Shown piece after piece: positions 42,420 through 51,859 of a stretch of DNA of 64,000 nucleotides. The notes under the pieces are model-generated. The model was not told where the DNA came from, searched no databases, and saw only the letters and a program-made list of their open reading frames with translations. Both the position numbers and the translations under genes were made by a program. This stretch comes from JACOTK01 sp963743945 (GTDB lineage Bacteria > Actinomycetota > Acidimicrobiia > Acidimicrobiales > CADCSY01): positions 248,001-312,000 of the forward strand of contig CAVURO010000001.1 in the NCBI GenBank assembly GCA_963743945.1, in the 5' to 3' direction. Position 1 is the stretch's first letter. Each line of letters begins with the position of its first letter.

Positions 42420-44273
42420 TCAAAGCGTGATGTCATCGTCCCGGACCGCCTTGATCGGCGTGGTCCGGCGCCGCTTTGCCTCACCGGTCGCCACCGCCTT
42501 ACCCGTCGCCGCGGCCTTGCCCTTGGCTGCAGATGCCCGGCCGGCCCGTGCGGCACTCGCCGATGGCGATCGCCTCGCAGGTGTCGTGGTCCTGCGCGCG
42601 GCGGTCGGCTTCTTGGCCTTGCCCGAGGTCGTCGACCCCGAACGGCTGATCGCCGCCTCATCCGCACCGAGATACGATGCGATGACCCGATCGTTCTGGA
42701 TCACCTCGGCCGGGTCACCATCGGCGACGACACCACCGAGTTCCATGGCAACCAATCGGTCGCAGGTGCTGAGCAGCATGGGGACATCGTGCTCCACGAT
42801 GACGATCGCGACCCCGGTCACATCGCGAATGCGCCTGATGAGGGGCCCCATCGCCTCCGACTCGCGTTGGGCGATCCCGGCCGTCGGCTCATCGAGCATG
42901 AGGATCTTCGCCTGCTGCGCAAGCAGTGAACCGAGCTCGACGATGCGACGTGAACCGGTCGAGAGCTGGCCCACGTACTTGTCCCGAAAGGCACCGAGAC
43001 CGAGCAGACCGATCAGCTGTTCAACCCTCTCGGCAACCATGGCCTCCGACAGGAGCGCTGCGGGCAGGCGGAACGACGCCGCAAAGGGATCGCGTGAAGG
43101 GATGAAGATCTCCAGGGCAACCGCCAGGTTCTCGGCCACGGTCAATCCGGGAAAAAGACGGGCATCCTGAAACGATCGTGCCAAGCCGGCTTCGGCCCGA
43201 AGCTCGGGAGCCCGATCGGTGATGTCGGCGTTCTCCAGACGCACCTGCCCCGAGTCGACCGGGACAAACCCGGTCAACAGATCGAGCAGAGTTGTCTTGC
43301 CTGCTCCATTGGCCCCCAGAATGCCCACGATCTCCCCGGCGTGAACGTCGAGGTCCACATGGTCCACCGCGGTCAAGCCCCCGAAGCGCTTCGTGATCCC
43401 CGTCGCGTGCAGCACCACCGGCTCGTGCGAGAAGTCGCGCCGCACGACGGGTTCTACGGCCGGCGTGTCGTGCGCCGCAGCGCCGTTCTGCCCCGGGGTA
43501 CCCTTCTTGGTCCCCTGGATGAACACCGACCGCAGAAGATCGCCCCTCTCCAGCAGGTCGGCGGCGGGACCGGTGAAGCGAACCTCACCCTTCTCCATGA
43601 AGACCGCACGGTCGGCCACGCTCAGTGCGACGTTGACAGACTGCTCGACCAGGATGATGGTGACGCCCTGGTTGCGCAGCTCACGCACCACTTCCAACAA
43701 CTCGCCCACCACGACGGGCGCCAGACCGAGTGATAGCTCATCGATCAGCAGCAGGCGGGGCTCGGAGAGCAGCGCCTGAGCCAACGCCACCATCTGTTGT
43801 TGGCCTCCGGAGAGCAGGACCGCCTTCTCGGCAAGGCGTGGCTTCAACGCCGGGAAGAGCTCCAGACAGCGGGCCAGCCCCGCCTCCACTCGGGCAGCAT
43901 CCTGACGATACAGCCAGGCAGCCATCTTCAGGTTCTCGGCGACCGTCAAGCCGGGAAAGATCGCCCGACCACCGGGCATGAAGCCGACACCGGCCTTGGC
44001 CATGTCCACCGGCGAGATTCCCGTGATCTCCTTGCCGTCCAGCCAGACCTTGCCCCGCTTGGGTGGCGTCAGGCCGGTGATCGCACGAAGCAGGGTTGAC
44101 TTGCCGGCGCCGTTGGTGCCCAGCAGGGCGACGATCTCGCCTTCATCCACGGTGTAGTCGACGTCGAAGAGGATCTGCACCGACCCGTAGTAGACGTCCA
44201 GGCCTTCACAGCGAAGCAGATTGCGGGTGGGACGACCCAGGTCGCTCGTCAGATCCACGTCCAGGACGGTCAT
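42420..44273 (-). CDS. Fused LivF-LivG-type ABC ATPase with basic tail
   Basis: 617 residues: two complete ATPase domains in one chain. The first is LivF-like (Walker A LLGTNGAGKSTLLRAITGL near residue 52, signature LSGGQQQMVALAQAL, Walker B LLLIDELSLGLAP). The second is LivG-like (GANGAGKTTLLDLLTG near 325, degenerate signature LSTGSRRIVELGSLL, Walker B ILMLDEPTAGIA). About 70 C-terminal residues are Lys/Arg/Ala/Thr-rich (KAKKPTAARRTTTPARRS, AAKGKAAATGKAVAT), like histone H1 tails, and are not part of any ABC fold. Start overlaps the permease stop (ATGA). LivF and LivG are normally separate. Confidence 0.88.
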   Translation of the reverse strand: MTVLDVDLTSDLGRPTRNLLRCEGLDVYYGSVQILFDVDYTVDEGEIVALLGTNGAGKSTLLRAITGLTPPKRGKVWLDGKEITGISPVDMAKAGVGFMPGGRAIFPGLTVAENLKMAAWLYRQDAARVEAGLARCLELFPALKPRLAEKAVLLSGGQQQMVALAQALLSEPRLLLIDELSLGLAPVVVGELLEVVRELRNQGVTIILVEQSVNVALSVADRAVFMEKGEVRFTGPAADLLERGDLLRSVFIQGTKKGTPGQNGAAAHDTPAVEPVVRRDFSHEPVVLHATGITKRFGGLTAVDHVDLDVHAGEIVGILGANGAGKTTLLDLLTGFVPVDSGQVRLENADITDRAPELRAEAGLARSFQDARLFPGLTVAENLAVALEIFIPSRDPFAASFRLPAALLSEAMVAERVEQLIGLLGLGAFRDKYVGQLSTGSRRIVELGSLLAQQAKILMLDEPTAGIAQRESEAMGPLIRRIRDVTGVAIVIVEHDVPMLLSTCDRLVAMELGGVVADGDPAEVIQNDRVIASYLGADEAAISRSGSTTSGKAKKPTAARRTTTPARRSPSASAARAGRASAAKGKAAATGKAVATGEAKRRRTTPIKAVRDDDITL

Positions 44274-46621
44274 TGCCTTCCCCCTTCGACCAGGCGTTCC
44301 AGCTCTTCGAGCCGCTGTCTCATGCTTTCCGCCTCGGCTCGCAACAGATCGACTTCCGCCGTGCTACCGGAGTCCGTCAGGTCGATCACCGGGATGGGCC
44401 CCGTGACCATCGTCTGGGGCGCAGCGACCAGCGAAGTCGTGGTTGCCCGGCCGGGCCCGTCGCCGACGAGCATGGAGCCGAAATCGGCGCCGGAGAGCAG
44501 GTCCTCGAGTTTCGGACGGTTGGCCTCCTCGTCCTCCTCCTCCTCGACTCTGATGTCGGCGATGAGGCTGGGCACCACCAGACCGCGACGGTCGGCGACC
44601 CTGCGGAGAAACGCATCACGAATCCGCAGTGAGATCTGCCCCAGGCCGCCGGGGAAGACCAGCAGCAGGAACAGCACACCGCTTCCGGTGATGATGAGCT
44701 GCAACCCGCCCCCGACGAAATATTGCGCCCCCCGGAGGACGAAGGCCCCCACGAACGCCCCGGACACCGACGTCAACCCGCCGATGACCACCATGCTGAA
44801 GGCCTCGAAGCTCTGACCGGATCCGAAGGCCCCGAAGGGCACGCCCTGAAGGGAGATCATGCTCAGGCCGCCCGCCAGACCGGCGATGGCCCCGCTGGCA
44901 CCGAATGCCATCAACTTGACCCGGGTCGTGTGCACGCCACGCGCCTGAGCAGCGCGCTCGTTGTCACGAACGGCCACAAGGACCCGTCCCGGCCGCCCGG
45001 CACGCAGGCCACGGGCCAACCCCACGGTCATCACCGCGATGGCCAGGGTGAAGTAGTACAGCGTGGTCTCGTCGCCGAGGTCGAACCTGGTCAACAGGAC
45101 CGGCCTGGTGAGCCCGGAGGGAAGGATGCTCCCGAAGTACGCGGTGTTCAAGAAGTAGTTCGACATCGCAATCGCAAAGGCCAGGGTGGTCACCCCGAGG
45201 AACAGGCCCTTGATGCGAAGCGCCGGAAGGCCGACGGCCAGGGCGATCGCGCCTCCGGCAATCGCCGAGGCAACCAACGCGAGGATCAGATCCAGATTGT
45301 GGTCCATGACGTTGGCGGCGGCGACCGCCCCCGCTCCGGCGATGGCGAACTGGCCCAGGCTGAGCTGGCCCGACCAGCCCGTCAGCATGACCAGCGACAG
45401 CGCCACGATCGCATAGGTCAATGCCACGGTGCCGAGCAGGTTGATCTGGCTCACCGTCAACAGCACAGGAAGCACCAGCGCGAACACGCCCACGGCGGCG
45501 AGGAGGCCTCGCTTGGTCCAGACCACCTCAGGGAGATTGCGAAGCTGGGCGGGAAGCGGCGGGGTCTCCTGTGCGCCGACCCAGGAGGACAAGGACGCAT
45601 CGTCTGCTCGCGAGAGCTTGTCCCGTTGCGCCAGAAGCGCTCCGAGGATGAGGACGAGAAAGACCACGTCGGTGATGCTCGACCGAGAGCTGTTCCAGAA
45701 CACGGTCTGTTGCATGATGCCCACCCCGACGCCGGCGATGAACGCCTTGGGGAGGCTCTCCATACGGGCGAGCACGGCCGCCGCAAGAGCCGGGAGGAGG
45801 AGCGCAGGACCGCCGAGCACCGTCGGGGGAAGCGGCTGGATCGGAGCGGTCAACATGACCGAGAGCGCCGACATGGTGGCTGCGATCGCCCAGACGATGG
45901 TGGAGAGTCGCTTGACGGGAACACCGAGCAGCATCGCCCGCTCGGCATTCTCGGCTGCCGCCCGGATACCGGTACCGGCCGAGGTTCCCCGCAGGAACCA
46001 GGCCAGGGCGGCCACGACCAACGGCACCACGACCAACACCATGATGTGAGGACCCTTGAAGAAGATCGGGTCAAGGGTGAAGCTTCCCCCGATCGGGGTT
46101 GAGAAGGAGTTGGTCACCAGTGGCTTGCCGAACAGCGACGGCAGGCCCAACTCGATGCCGCCCAGGATCTGGGCGAGGCCGATGGTCGCCAGCGTGAGGA
46201 TCAGACGAGGCGCCCAGAAGAACCGCCGAATGATCACCACGTCGATGGCGGCGCCGACCGCCGCCGCCATGATCAGGCCGAGGAACAGGCTGAGGAAGTA
46301 GTTCCAACCCCAGGTCGTGAAGACCAGGACGGACAACACGCCGGCCGCCGACCCCAGCGAAGCCTGTGCAAAGTTGACGATGCGAGTGGCCCGGTAGACC
46401 AGCACCAGCCCGATGGCCGTCATTCCCGTCAGTGATCCCAGCACCGCACCCAGCAGAACGATGCCCAGGGGCATCCCGTTGGGCAGGACCGCGTTCAGGA
46501 TCGGCCAGCCGATCAGGACCGCGGCCCCGAGCGCCACGGGAAAGCGTGCGGACTCCGGAACCATGTCCTTGGCCCTGTCGAGCGCAGTGGGGGACGATCC
46601 AATCAACGTGTCATTCGTCAT
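44270..46621 (-). CDS. Fused LivH-LivM-type ABC permease
   Basis: 783 residues, two permease domains joined. The N-terminal half is LivH-like (LVYRATRIVNFAQASLGSAA, LILTLATIGLAQILGGIELG, GIRAAAENAERAMLLGVPVK). The C-terminal half is LivM-like (YAIVALSLVMLTGWSGQLSL, LFLGVTTLAFAIAMSNYFLN, VRDNERAAQARGVHTTRVKL). A cytoplasmic tail follows with an acidic segment (RVEEEEDEEANRPKLEDLL) and a final short coiled coil (EAESMRQRLEELERLVEGG). With the fused ATPase the whole importer core needs only two polypeptides. Confidence 0.88.
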   Translation of the reverse strand: MTNDTLIGSSPTALDRAKDMVPESARFPVALGAAVLIGWPILNAVLPNGMPLGIVLLGAVLGSLTGMTAIGLVLVYRATRIVNFAQASLGSAAGVLSVLVFTTWGWNYFLSLFLGLIMAAAVGAAIDVVIIRRFFWAPRLILTLATIGLAQILGGIELGLPSLFGKPLVTNSFSTPIGGSFTLDPIFFKGPHIMVLVVVPLVVAALAWFLRGTSAGTGIRAAAENAERAMLLGVPVKRLSTIVWAIAATMSALSVMLTAPIQPLPPTVLGGPALLLPALAAAVLARMESLPKAFIAGVGVGIMQQTVFWNSSRSSITDVVFLVLILGALLAQRDKLSRADDASLSSWVGAQETPPLPAQLRNLPEVVWTKRGLLAAVGVFALVLPVLLTVSQINLLGTVALTYAIVALSLVMLTGWSGQLSLGQFAIAGAGAVAAANVMDHNLDLILALVASAIAGGAIALAVGLPALRIKGLFLGVTTLAFAIAMSNYFLNTAYFGSILPSGLTRPVLLTRFDLGDETTLYYFTLAIAVMTVGLARGLRAGRPGRVLVAVRDNERAAQARGVHTTRVKLMAFGASGAIAGLAGGLSMISLQGVPFGAFGSGQSFEAFSMVVIGGLTSVSGAFVGAFVLRGAQYFVGGGLQLIITGSGVLFLLLVFPGGLGQISLRIRDAFLRRVADRRGLVVPSLIADIRVEEEEDEEANRPKLEDLLSGADFGSMLVGDGPGRATTTSLVAAPQTMVTGPIPVIDLTDSGSTAEVDLLRAEAESMRQRLEELERLVEGGRQ

Positions 46622-46633
46622 GTTTCACTCGCC

Positions 46634-48394
46634 TCAGGGCTCGATTGGGAATGTGACTTCGCCGACAGGCCAGTTGGTGGAGTAGCGGCCTTCGACAGAC
46701 TTGACGTAGCGGCCGGGTTCGCCGTTGAACGGACTGATGGCCTTGGGGTCGTAGTACATCTCACGGGCATCGTCGGTGGCCGTTCGGTCACCCGGCCCGA
46801 AGCTCCAGGTGCCGGTCTCGCCCATGGCCGTGGGGTAGTTGAACAGTCCCTGCTCGAAGGTCGAGGGGTTCAGGTTGGGACCGGCCATGTGCACGCCGAG
46901 GAAGAACAACAGGATCGGGTAGTAGAGCACCGAGGAGATGAACGCCGGCTCGTCGTTGCGCATCTCCCTGTAGACCCGGTAGGACTCGGTCTTCGTTCCC
47001 TGGTAGATGTCGTCGAGGAAGCTGATGCCCGCCGCGTGACGCCACTGCTCCTGGTCGTAGATCTGACCCAGGAGATCGACGTCGGTGAGCGCGGTGCCGA
47101 TGACGCCCCATTCCGGACGGTAGTTCTGCTGGGTCGCCTGGGTGGTGAGGAACAGCGGCAGGATCGGGTCGCAGCCGCAGATCAGGGTGGTGACGCCCTT
47201 GTCCTTCATCTGGGCGACCATGCCCACCGCATCGGAGGACAAGCGGGTGAAGTCCAGCTTGTAGTTGATCCGATGGGTCAGCTTGTGACCTGCCTGCTGC
47301 AGCAGTCGGTCGCCCTCGTTGGCGCACTCCTGATACCAGGGCTCCTCGGGAACGATGAGTCCGAGGGTGCGATCCTTCGTCCGATAGGACGGCTCGCCGG
47401 CATAGCGGGCCTTGTAGCCCAACATGCGCTTCAGCCCGTAGTCGATCACCGACTCCAACAACCGACTGCAGTCCACGAACACGCCGTAGGAGTAGGGGGC
47501 GTTCTTCTCATACCACTGACGGGACATGTGGATCGGTGGAATGGCGATGACCTTCTGGCGCACCAGGGCCTCGGCATAGGGCGTGCTCAGCACGCTGAGA
47601 TCGGCGAAGGCCCCGATCTCCTGACCGGCCTTGAGCGCATCGGCGTTGGCCGCCTCGACGCCACCGCCGAAGAACTCGGCGAGCTGATCGCCCTTGCCCT
47701 TGTAGAACACGGGCTTGACCTGTCGGCCGTAGAGCTGGAACTTCTTGTTGAAGTAGTCGAAGTAGGCCACCATCGTGCGCCGGACGTCGTCTTCGGTGTC
47801 CTTGATGTTGGCCTTCTCCGCCACCTGGCCGGCCACCGCGTACAGGCTCGGCAGGTTCCCCTCACGGAAGGCGACCGTGATGGTGTCACCGGTGACCCCG
47901 GGGCTCGTCGCGCCGCCGTTGGCTCCCGAGAAGGTGATGCACGGCGGTGAGTAGGGCTCACGGGTTTGACGGGCGCCGCCTTCGCAGTTGCCCGCCGGTG
48001 CTGCCGCTCCCCCACCCGAAGCAGGGGCGGAGGTGTCACCGGCCGTGCTCGCGGGCGCCGATCCCGAACCGCCGGCTTTCGCACCTCCCGCTTTCGTACC
48101 GCCCGCATTCGTAGCGCCCGCATTCGTAGCGCCGGTCGTAGCGCCGGGATTCGTCGCATCGACGCCCCCAACCGGGGCTCCGCCCGGGGTCGCTGCGTCA
48201 CCCTCACTCGACGCCGGAGCTCCGGCGCCCGTGCCTGCGTTGGTCCCCGCCTGAACAGCCTGGTCTGTTGGGCCCTTGCTGGGAACGAGCAGCACCAGCA
48301 GCGCCAACGTGACGACGATGACGATCAGGGGGGCATAACCACGCAGCATCAGGCTGCTCATGGCTTCGTCTCCCATGCGTTGACGGATCTTCAT
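46634..48394 (-). CDS. ABC transporter substrate-binding protein, paralog 3
   Basis: 586 residues from ATG 48394, whose ATGA overlap with the upstream gene fixes the start. N-terminal anchor (YAPLIVIVVTLALLVLLVP), a repeat-rich linker (ATNAGATNAGGTKAGGAKAG) and a type I binding domain nearly identical to paralog 2. The linkers of the three paralogs differ while long stretches of the binding domains are the same at DNA level. It sits 12 bases upstream of the permease and is probably the main binding protein of the operon. Confidence 0.82.
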   Translation of the reverse strand: MKIRQRMGDEAMSSLMLRGYAPLIVIVVTLALLVLLVPSKGPTDQAVQAGTNAGTGAGAPASSEGDAATPGGAPVGGVDATNPGATTGATNAGATNAGGTKAGGAKAGGSGSAPASTAGDTSAPASGGGAAAPAGNCEGGARQTREPYSPPCITFSGANGGATSPGVTGDTITVAFREGNLPSLYAVAGQVAEKANIKDTEDDVRRTMVAYFDYFNKKFQLYGRQVKPVFYKGKGDQLAEFFGGGVEAANADALKAGQEIGAFADLSVLSTPYAEALVRQKVIAIPPIHMSRQWYEKNAPYSYGVFVDCSRLLESVIDYGLKRMLGYKARYAGEPSYRTKDRTLGLIVPEEPWYQECANEGDRLLQQAGHKLTHRINYKLDFTRLSSDAVGMVAQMKDKGVTTLICGCDPILPLFLTTQATQQNYRPEWGVIGTALTDVDLLGQIYDQEQWRHAAGISFLDDIYQGTKTESYRVYREMRNDEPAFISSVLYYPILLFFLGVHMAGPNLNPSTFEQGLFNYPTAMGETGTWSFGPGDRTATDDAREMYYDPKAISPFNGEPGRYVKSVEGRYSTNWPVGEVTFPIEP

Positions 48395-49923
48395 GGTTTC
48401 CGGTCTCCCTTTGCGATGACGGCTTGGATACGACGACGGTCGACGACCCAGAGGCCGGCGAGTCCGATTGCTGCGACCAATATGATGAGCACTCCCGGGG
48501 CCTTCTCCGATGCCACGATCTTCTTCGGTTCGGCGAACGCCACGCTTCCCCCATAGGAGGAAGAGGGCACGGTCGTGGAGACGGTCACGCCGGGAACCGT
48601 GGGTGCCGGCGATGTGGCAGCCGGCGTCGTCGTGGGCGATGTCGTGGCAGCCCTGGCCGGTGCCTTCACCGACGTGGAGGAGGTCTGCGCCGGCTGGGTG
48701 CCGACCGGCACTGCCGCCGGACTCACGACGGGCGGCGGCGAGGTCGGTGTCGAGGCGCCCGGTGTGCCGTAGCTGAAGGTCTCGATCGGCCTGGGCGCAA
48801 TCGTGCCGCCGACGCCACCGACCTCGAGCGACACGCCACCCTGCCCCGTCAATGCTCCGATCACGATGTTCAGCACCGTGAACACAAGACCGAGCTCGGG
48901 AATCTTGGCCGCCTGATCCTCGGACCAGTCGAAGTACGTGTCGGAGATCGTTGCGAAGAAGATCTTGCCTACGGTGTCCGCCAGCAGCTTCGAGTTCTTC
49001 AGCTCGAACCGAAGCGACGAGAGTGTGCCTGGCCTGTCCGCATCGACTGTGGGAGCCCGCAAGGTGATGCCTGCGTTGGCCTCGTCCATCATCTCGTTGA
49101 TCCGGGCGATGCCGGCGTCGAGATAACCGGGCTCGCTCATGTCGTAGTGCATGGGACCGATCTGACCCGATTCGACCACGAACGAGCTGACGGGCGTCTC
49201 GTTCAGCTTCTGATCGAAGGTCCAGTGCAGGTTCTTCAGCGCCACGGGCACGCCCGCGATCTTGAGCTCGAGAAGATCAAGGTGGCTGGTGGCCTTGATC
49301 GCCTTGGGATCCGCCGACGTGGTTGCGTCCATACCCCCCACAAGCACCTGCACCACTCCCAGGTCGAGGCGGAGCTCACGAACCGTCGTCCTTGATGTGC
49401 TGGGACCGCTCTCGGGAGCTGCCACGGTTTCGGTGGCGCCACGGAACTGGAGCGGGCCGCGAACCATCTCGGGCGTGTTGCGGGACTTGGGCGCCCCGCC
49501 GGCGGTGCGCGAGTCGGCGGTGCTGGCGGCCATTGCGGCAAGCGCCGGGCCGACAAAATCCAGGGTCCACCCATGCTTGTCAAGAGTGGGTGTGTTCACC
49601 AGCGCAAGGCCGGCAAGGGAGCCGAGGAGACCCATGTCCAGGGCTCCGGCTGCGGCACTCGCCGTCTTGCCGTCGACACGAGCACCCGAGGTGCCCAGCT
49701 TGATCGGCAGGGCGAAGTTGCCGGCGAAGATGTTGATGCCGACGACCTGCGCGTCGACCTGGGCCTTGACGCCGCCACCGGACTGCAGCGTCCCGGGCGG
49801 AGGAGCGGACTGAGCGGTGACGCTGCCTGCCGGCATGAGGACTGCTGCCAGAAGTGCGCCTGCAACGAGGGCGCCCCCAACTCCCTTTGCCTTCCCAGCC
49901 TTGCCGCTGACCTTGGTCATCAT
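48391..49923 (-). CDS. Secreted membrane-anchored protein of unknown function, ABC operon leader
   Basis: 510 residues from ATG 49923. A signal peptide (GALVAGALLAAVLMPAGSVTAQS), a large extracellular region with beta-type sequence (AQVVGINIFAGNFALPIKLG, DLLELKIAGVPVALKNLHWT), a Pro/Thr/Ala/Ser-rich stretch, and a C-terminal membrane helix (APGVLIILVAAIGLAGLWVV) with a basic cytoplasmic end. No family recognised. Its stop overlaps the start of binding protein 3 (ATGA), so it is the first gene of the transporter operon and may help capture the substrate at the cell surface. Confidence 0.65.
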   Translation of the reverse strand: MMTKVSGKAGKAKGVGGALVAGALLAAVLMPAGSVTAQSAPPPGTLQSGGGVKAQVDAQVVGINIFAGNFALPIKLGTSGARVDGKTASAAAGALDMGLLGSLAGLALVNTPTLDKHGWTLDFVGPALAAMAASTADSRTAGGAPKSRNTPEMVRGPLQFRGATETVAAPESGPSTSRTTVRELRLDLGVVQVLVGGMDATTSADPKAIKATSHLDLLELKIAGVPVALKNLHWTFDQKLNETPVSSFVVESGQIGPMHYDMSEPGYLDAGIARINEMMDEANAGITLRAPTVDADRPGTLSSLRFELKNSKLLADTVGKIFFATISDTYFDWSEDQAAKIPELGLVFTVLNIVIGALTGQGGVSLEVGGVGGTIAPRPIETFSYGTPGASTPTSPPPVVSPAAVPVGTQPAQTSSTSVKAPARAATTSPTTTPAATSPAPTVPGVTVSTTVPSSSYGGSVAFAEPKKIVASEKAPGVLIILVAAIGLAGLWVVDRRRIQAVIAKGDRKP

Positions 49924-49988
49924 GCTCGCTCCATCTCCACAACGTCCCCCACCCAAGAGAACTGGTTGCCAACTCGAGTTGCCGATCC

Positions 49989-50018
49989 CCTGCAACAACT
50001 TCAACTCATTGTTGCAGG
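49989..50018 (-). promoter_or_regulatory. Inverted repeat upstream of the transporter operon
   Basis: CCTGCAACAA and TTGTTGCAGG are perfect 10-bp arms around 10 bases, 66 bp before the ATG at 49923. A second small palindrome, CAACTCGAGTTG, lies at 49970-49981. Together they look like regulator sites for the operon; a hairpin in the leader RNA is the alternative. Confidence 0.45.
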
Positions 50019-50148
50019 TGACATTCGACACGCTTTGGACCCAATCCTGCAAGTCTCACCTGCAAGAACGTCTCCTGAGCAGGGGTTTCCCACGAAGGCA
50101 TCGGGTGCGCCTCGTCCCGGTGAGCGCCAGGTGCACCCAGTTCCCGCC

Positions 50149-50174
50149 GGTTCAGCCCGCCGGTTCAGCCCGCC
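50149..50174. repeat. 13-bp tandem repeat across the stop of the ABC1 gene
   Basis: ggttcagcccgcc occurs at 50149-50161 and 50162-50174. The stop codon of the ABC1 kinase gene (50165-50167) lies in the second copy. Confidence 0.65.
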
Positions 50175-51547
50175 TGATCGTCCTTGGACGTCATCTTCGC
50201 CGCGAACTCGTCCGCCCCTGCCTGACCCACCGCCTGGGACTCCAGGCCGTCGAAGAGGAACGAGATGATCTCCTGGTCGTTCATGATGTTCCAGTCCGGC
50301 GCCATGAGCTTTGCGTAACGCTCGAAGTAGAGCATCTGCTTGGCAACGAGGACCATCTCCCGAGGCAGGCGTACCTCGTAGCGGGTTCCGATGCGAACGA
50401 TGTCCACCAGAATCTGTCCATAGGAGATCTCCGACAGAGGCGCGCCCATGATGGGCTCGACGATCTCGGCGATGTCCTTTGCCGATTCATCGAGGTCCTG
50501 GGGGTTGAGGATGGCACCGAGCTCGTAGATGGCCTTCGCCACCTCTTTGAAGTCGCCGTCGATGAGCAGGGCCGGAAGGCCATGGCGAATGACCTCCTTG
50601 GTCTTGTCGTCGAGGCGGCCCATGATGCCGAAGTCGAGGAAGACCATCACGCCGTCCTCGTCGAGCATGAGGTTGCCGGCATGAACATCGCCGTGGAAGT
50701 AGCCGTGCTCCAGGGCAGCCTCCATCCAGGCGCGCACCCCCTTCTTCAACGTCGCCGCCAGGTCCCACCCCTTCGTGTTGAGCTCGAAGAGGTCGTCGAT
50801 CTTGTAGCCGTAGATGCGCTCCATGGTGAGCACCCGCCGGGTGGTCCAAGGCCAACGAACGGAGGGAACCCGGATGTCGTCGTTCTTGCCGTAGGCACGC
50901 AGATTGGCTTCGAAGGCCTCCATGGCCCGAGCCTCACCCACGAAGTTCAACTCCTCGCGCAGCGTTGCCGCGAAGTCCTCCACGACGGCGATGGGGTTCG
51001 CCATGCGGCCCTTCCCCGAGGTGCGTTCGAGGATCTTGGCCAACCGCATGAGGATCCGGAGATCGCCCTCGACGCGCTCCCTGATGCCCGGGCGTTGGAT
51101 CTTGACCACCACCTCTTCGCCGTCATGGAGCTGCGCCGTGTGGACCTGGGCGATCGAGGCCGAGGCGAGCGGCACTCGATCGAAGCGGGCGAAGATCACC
51201 TCGGGCCTGTCACCGAGCTCCTCGACGATGAGTCGCTCGACCTCTTCATACGCGAAGGGCGGTACCTCGTCGAGCAGGCTGCGAAACTCGTCCGCGAGCA
51301 CCTGAGGAAAGAGTCCGGGACTCGATGCAACCAGCTGCGCCAACTTGACGTAGGTGGGACCGAGCGCAGCGAAAGCCTGCCTGGCCTCGGAGGAGGCGAT
51401 CCTGGCGCGGTCCCGCTTGTTCCGACCGTGCGGAAGGAATCGAAGCCCGTGGCGGGTGAGCACCCGGGCAGTTGTGGCCGCCCTCCCGACCTCGCGAAGA
51501 CCGAAACCCCGAATCGCCTCGTCGGTCAAACCCCGTGCACGAGCCAT
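50165..51547 (-). CDS. ABC1/UbiB-family protein kinase-like ATPase (divergent copy)
   Basis: 460 residues from ATG 51547. Full UbiB-like set: KxGQ-type motif GPTYVKLAQLVASSPGLFPQ (KLAQ here), the Ala-rich loop PLASASIAQVHTA, ATP-site Lys in VVVKIQRPGIRERVEGD, catalytic loop GYFHGDVHAGNLML and metal-binding DFG in MVFLDFGIMGRLDDKTK. ABC1 proteins are needed for quinone or prenyl-lipid synthesis or distribution, usually at membranes. It is divergent from the TetR operon that holds a close paralog and a pseudokinase, so the three are probably one system. Confidence 0.87.
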   Translation of the reverse strand: MARARGLTDEAIRGFGLREVGRAATTARVLTRHGLRFLPHGRNKRDRARIASSEARQAFAALGPTYVKLAQLVASSPGLFPQVLADEFRSLLDEVPPFAYEEVERLIVEELGDRPEVIFARFDRVPLASASIAQVHTAQLHDGEEVVVKIQRPGIRERVEGDLRILMRLAKILERTSGKGRMANPIAVVEDFAATLREELNFVGEARAMEAFEANLRAYGKNDDIRVPSVRWPWTTRRVLTMERIYGYKIDDLFELNTKGWDLAATLKKGVRAWMEAALEHGYFHGDVHAGNLMLDEDGVMVFLDFGIMGRLDDKTKEVIRHGLPALLIDGDFKEVAKAIYELGAILNPQDLDESAKDIAEIVEPIMGAPLSEISYGQILVDIVRIGTRYEVRLPREMVLVAKQMLYFERYAKLMAPDWNIMNDQEIISFLFDGLESQAVGQAGADEFAAKMTSKDDQAG

Positions 51548-51859
51548 CGTCCCCCCTGGGTGGATCACGTTATGATGTGACATAGTGGCACATCTGTAGT
51601 GGCGTGCCGTGCAGCCAGTGGGGGGATTCGACGGTCTGTCCCGACCGGAAGGGTCTCCACAGGCTCTTCCCCTGAGCTGGTCGGCATCCAGACCTGGACA
51701 ATGGCATCGGCGGCAAAAGGACCTCTGATCATGACCCACATCGTCGGAACTTCGCTCGCCGGCACCACCGCGGATGACCTGGCGATCAGGGCATCCGGAG
51801 GCGATCGTCCGGCCATGGCGACCCCTGCGCTGCGCCCTGGGAAGGCCTGACCCGAGTCC
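51548..51859. other. Divergent regulatory gap between ABC1 gene and TetR gene
   Basis: 312 bp without a supported gene. Near the ABC1 side it holds an interrupted inverted repeat (gatgtg and cacatc around nine bases, about 51574-51594) in an AT-richer patch, a reasonable place for the TetR operator and both promoters. An 83-codon plus-strand frame (51599-51850) shows no domain, and I do not call it a gene. Confidence 0.4.

Noticed and set aside
51599..51850. 83-codon plus-strand frame between the ABC1 gene and TetR
   Set aside because: No domain, no clear ribosome site, and it fills the only promoter space of two divergent genes.
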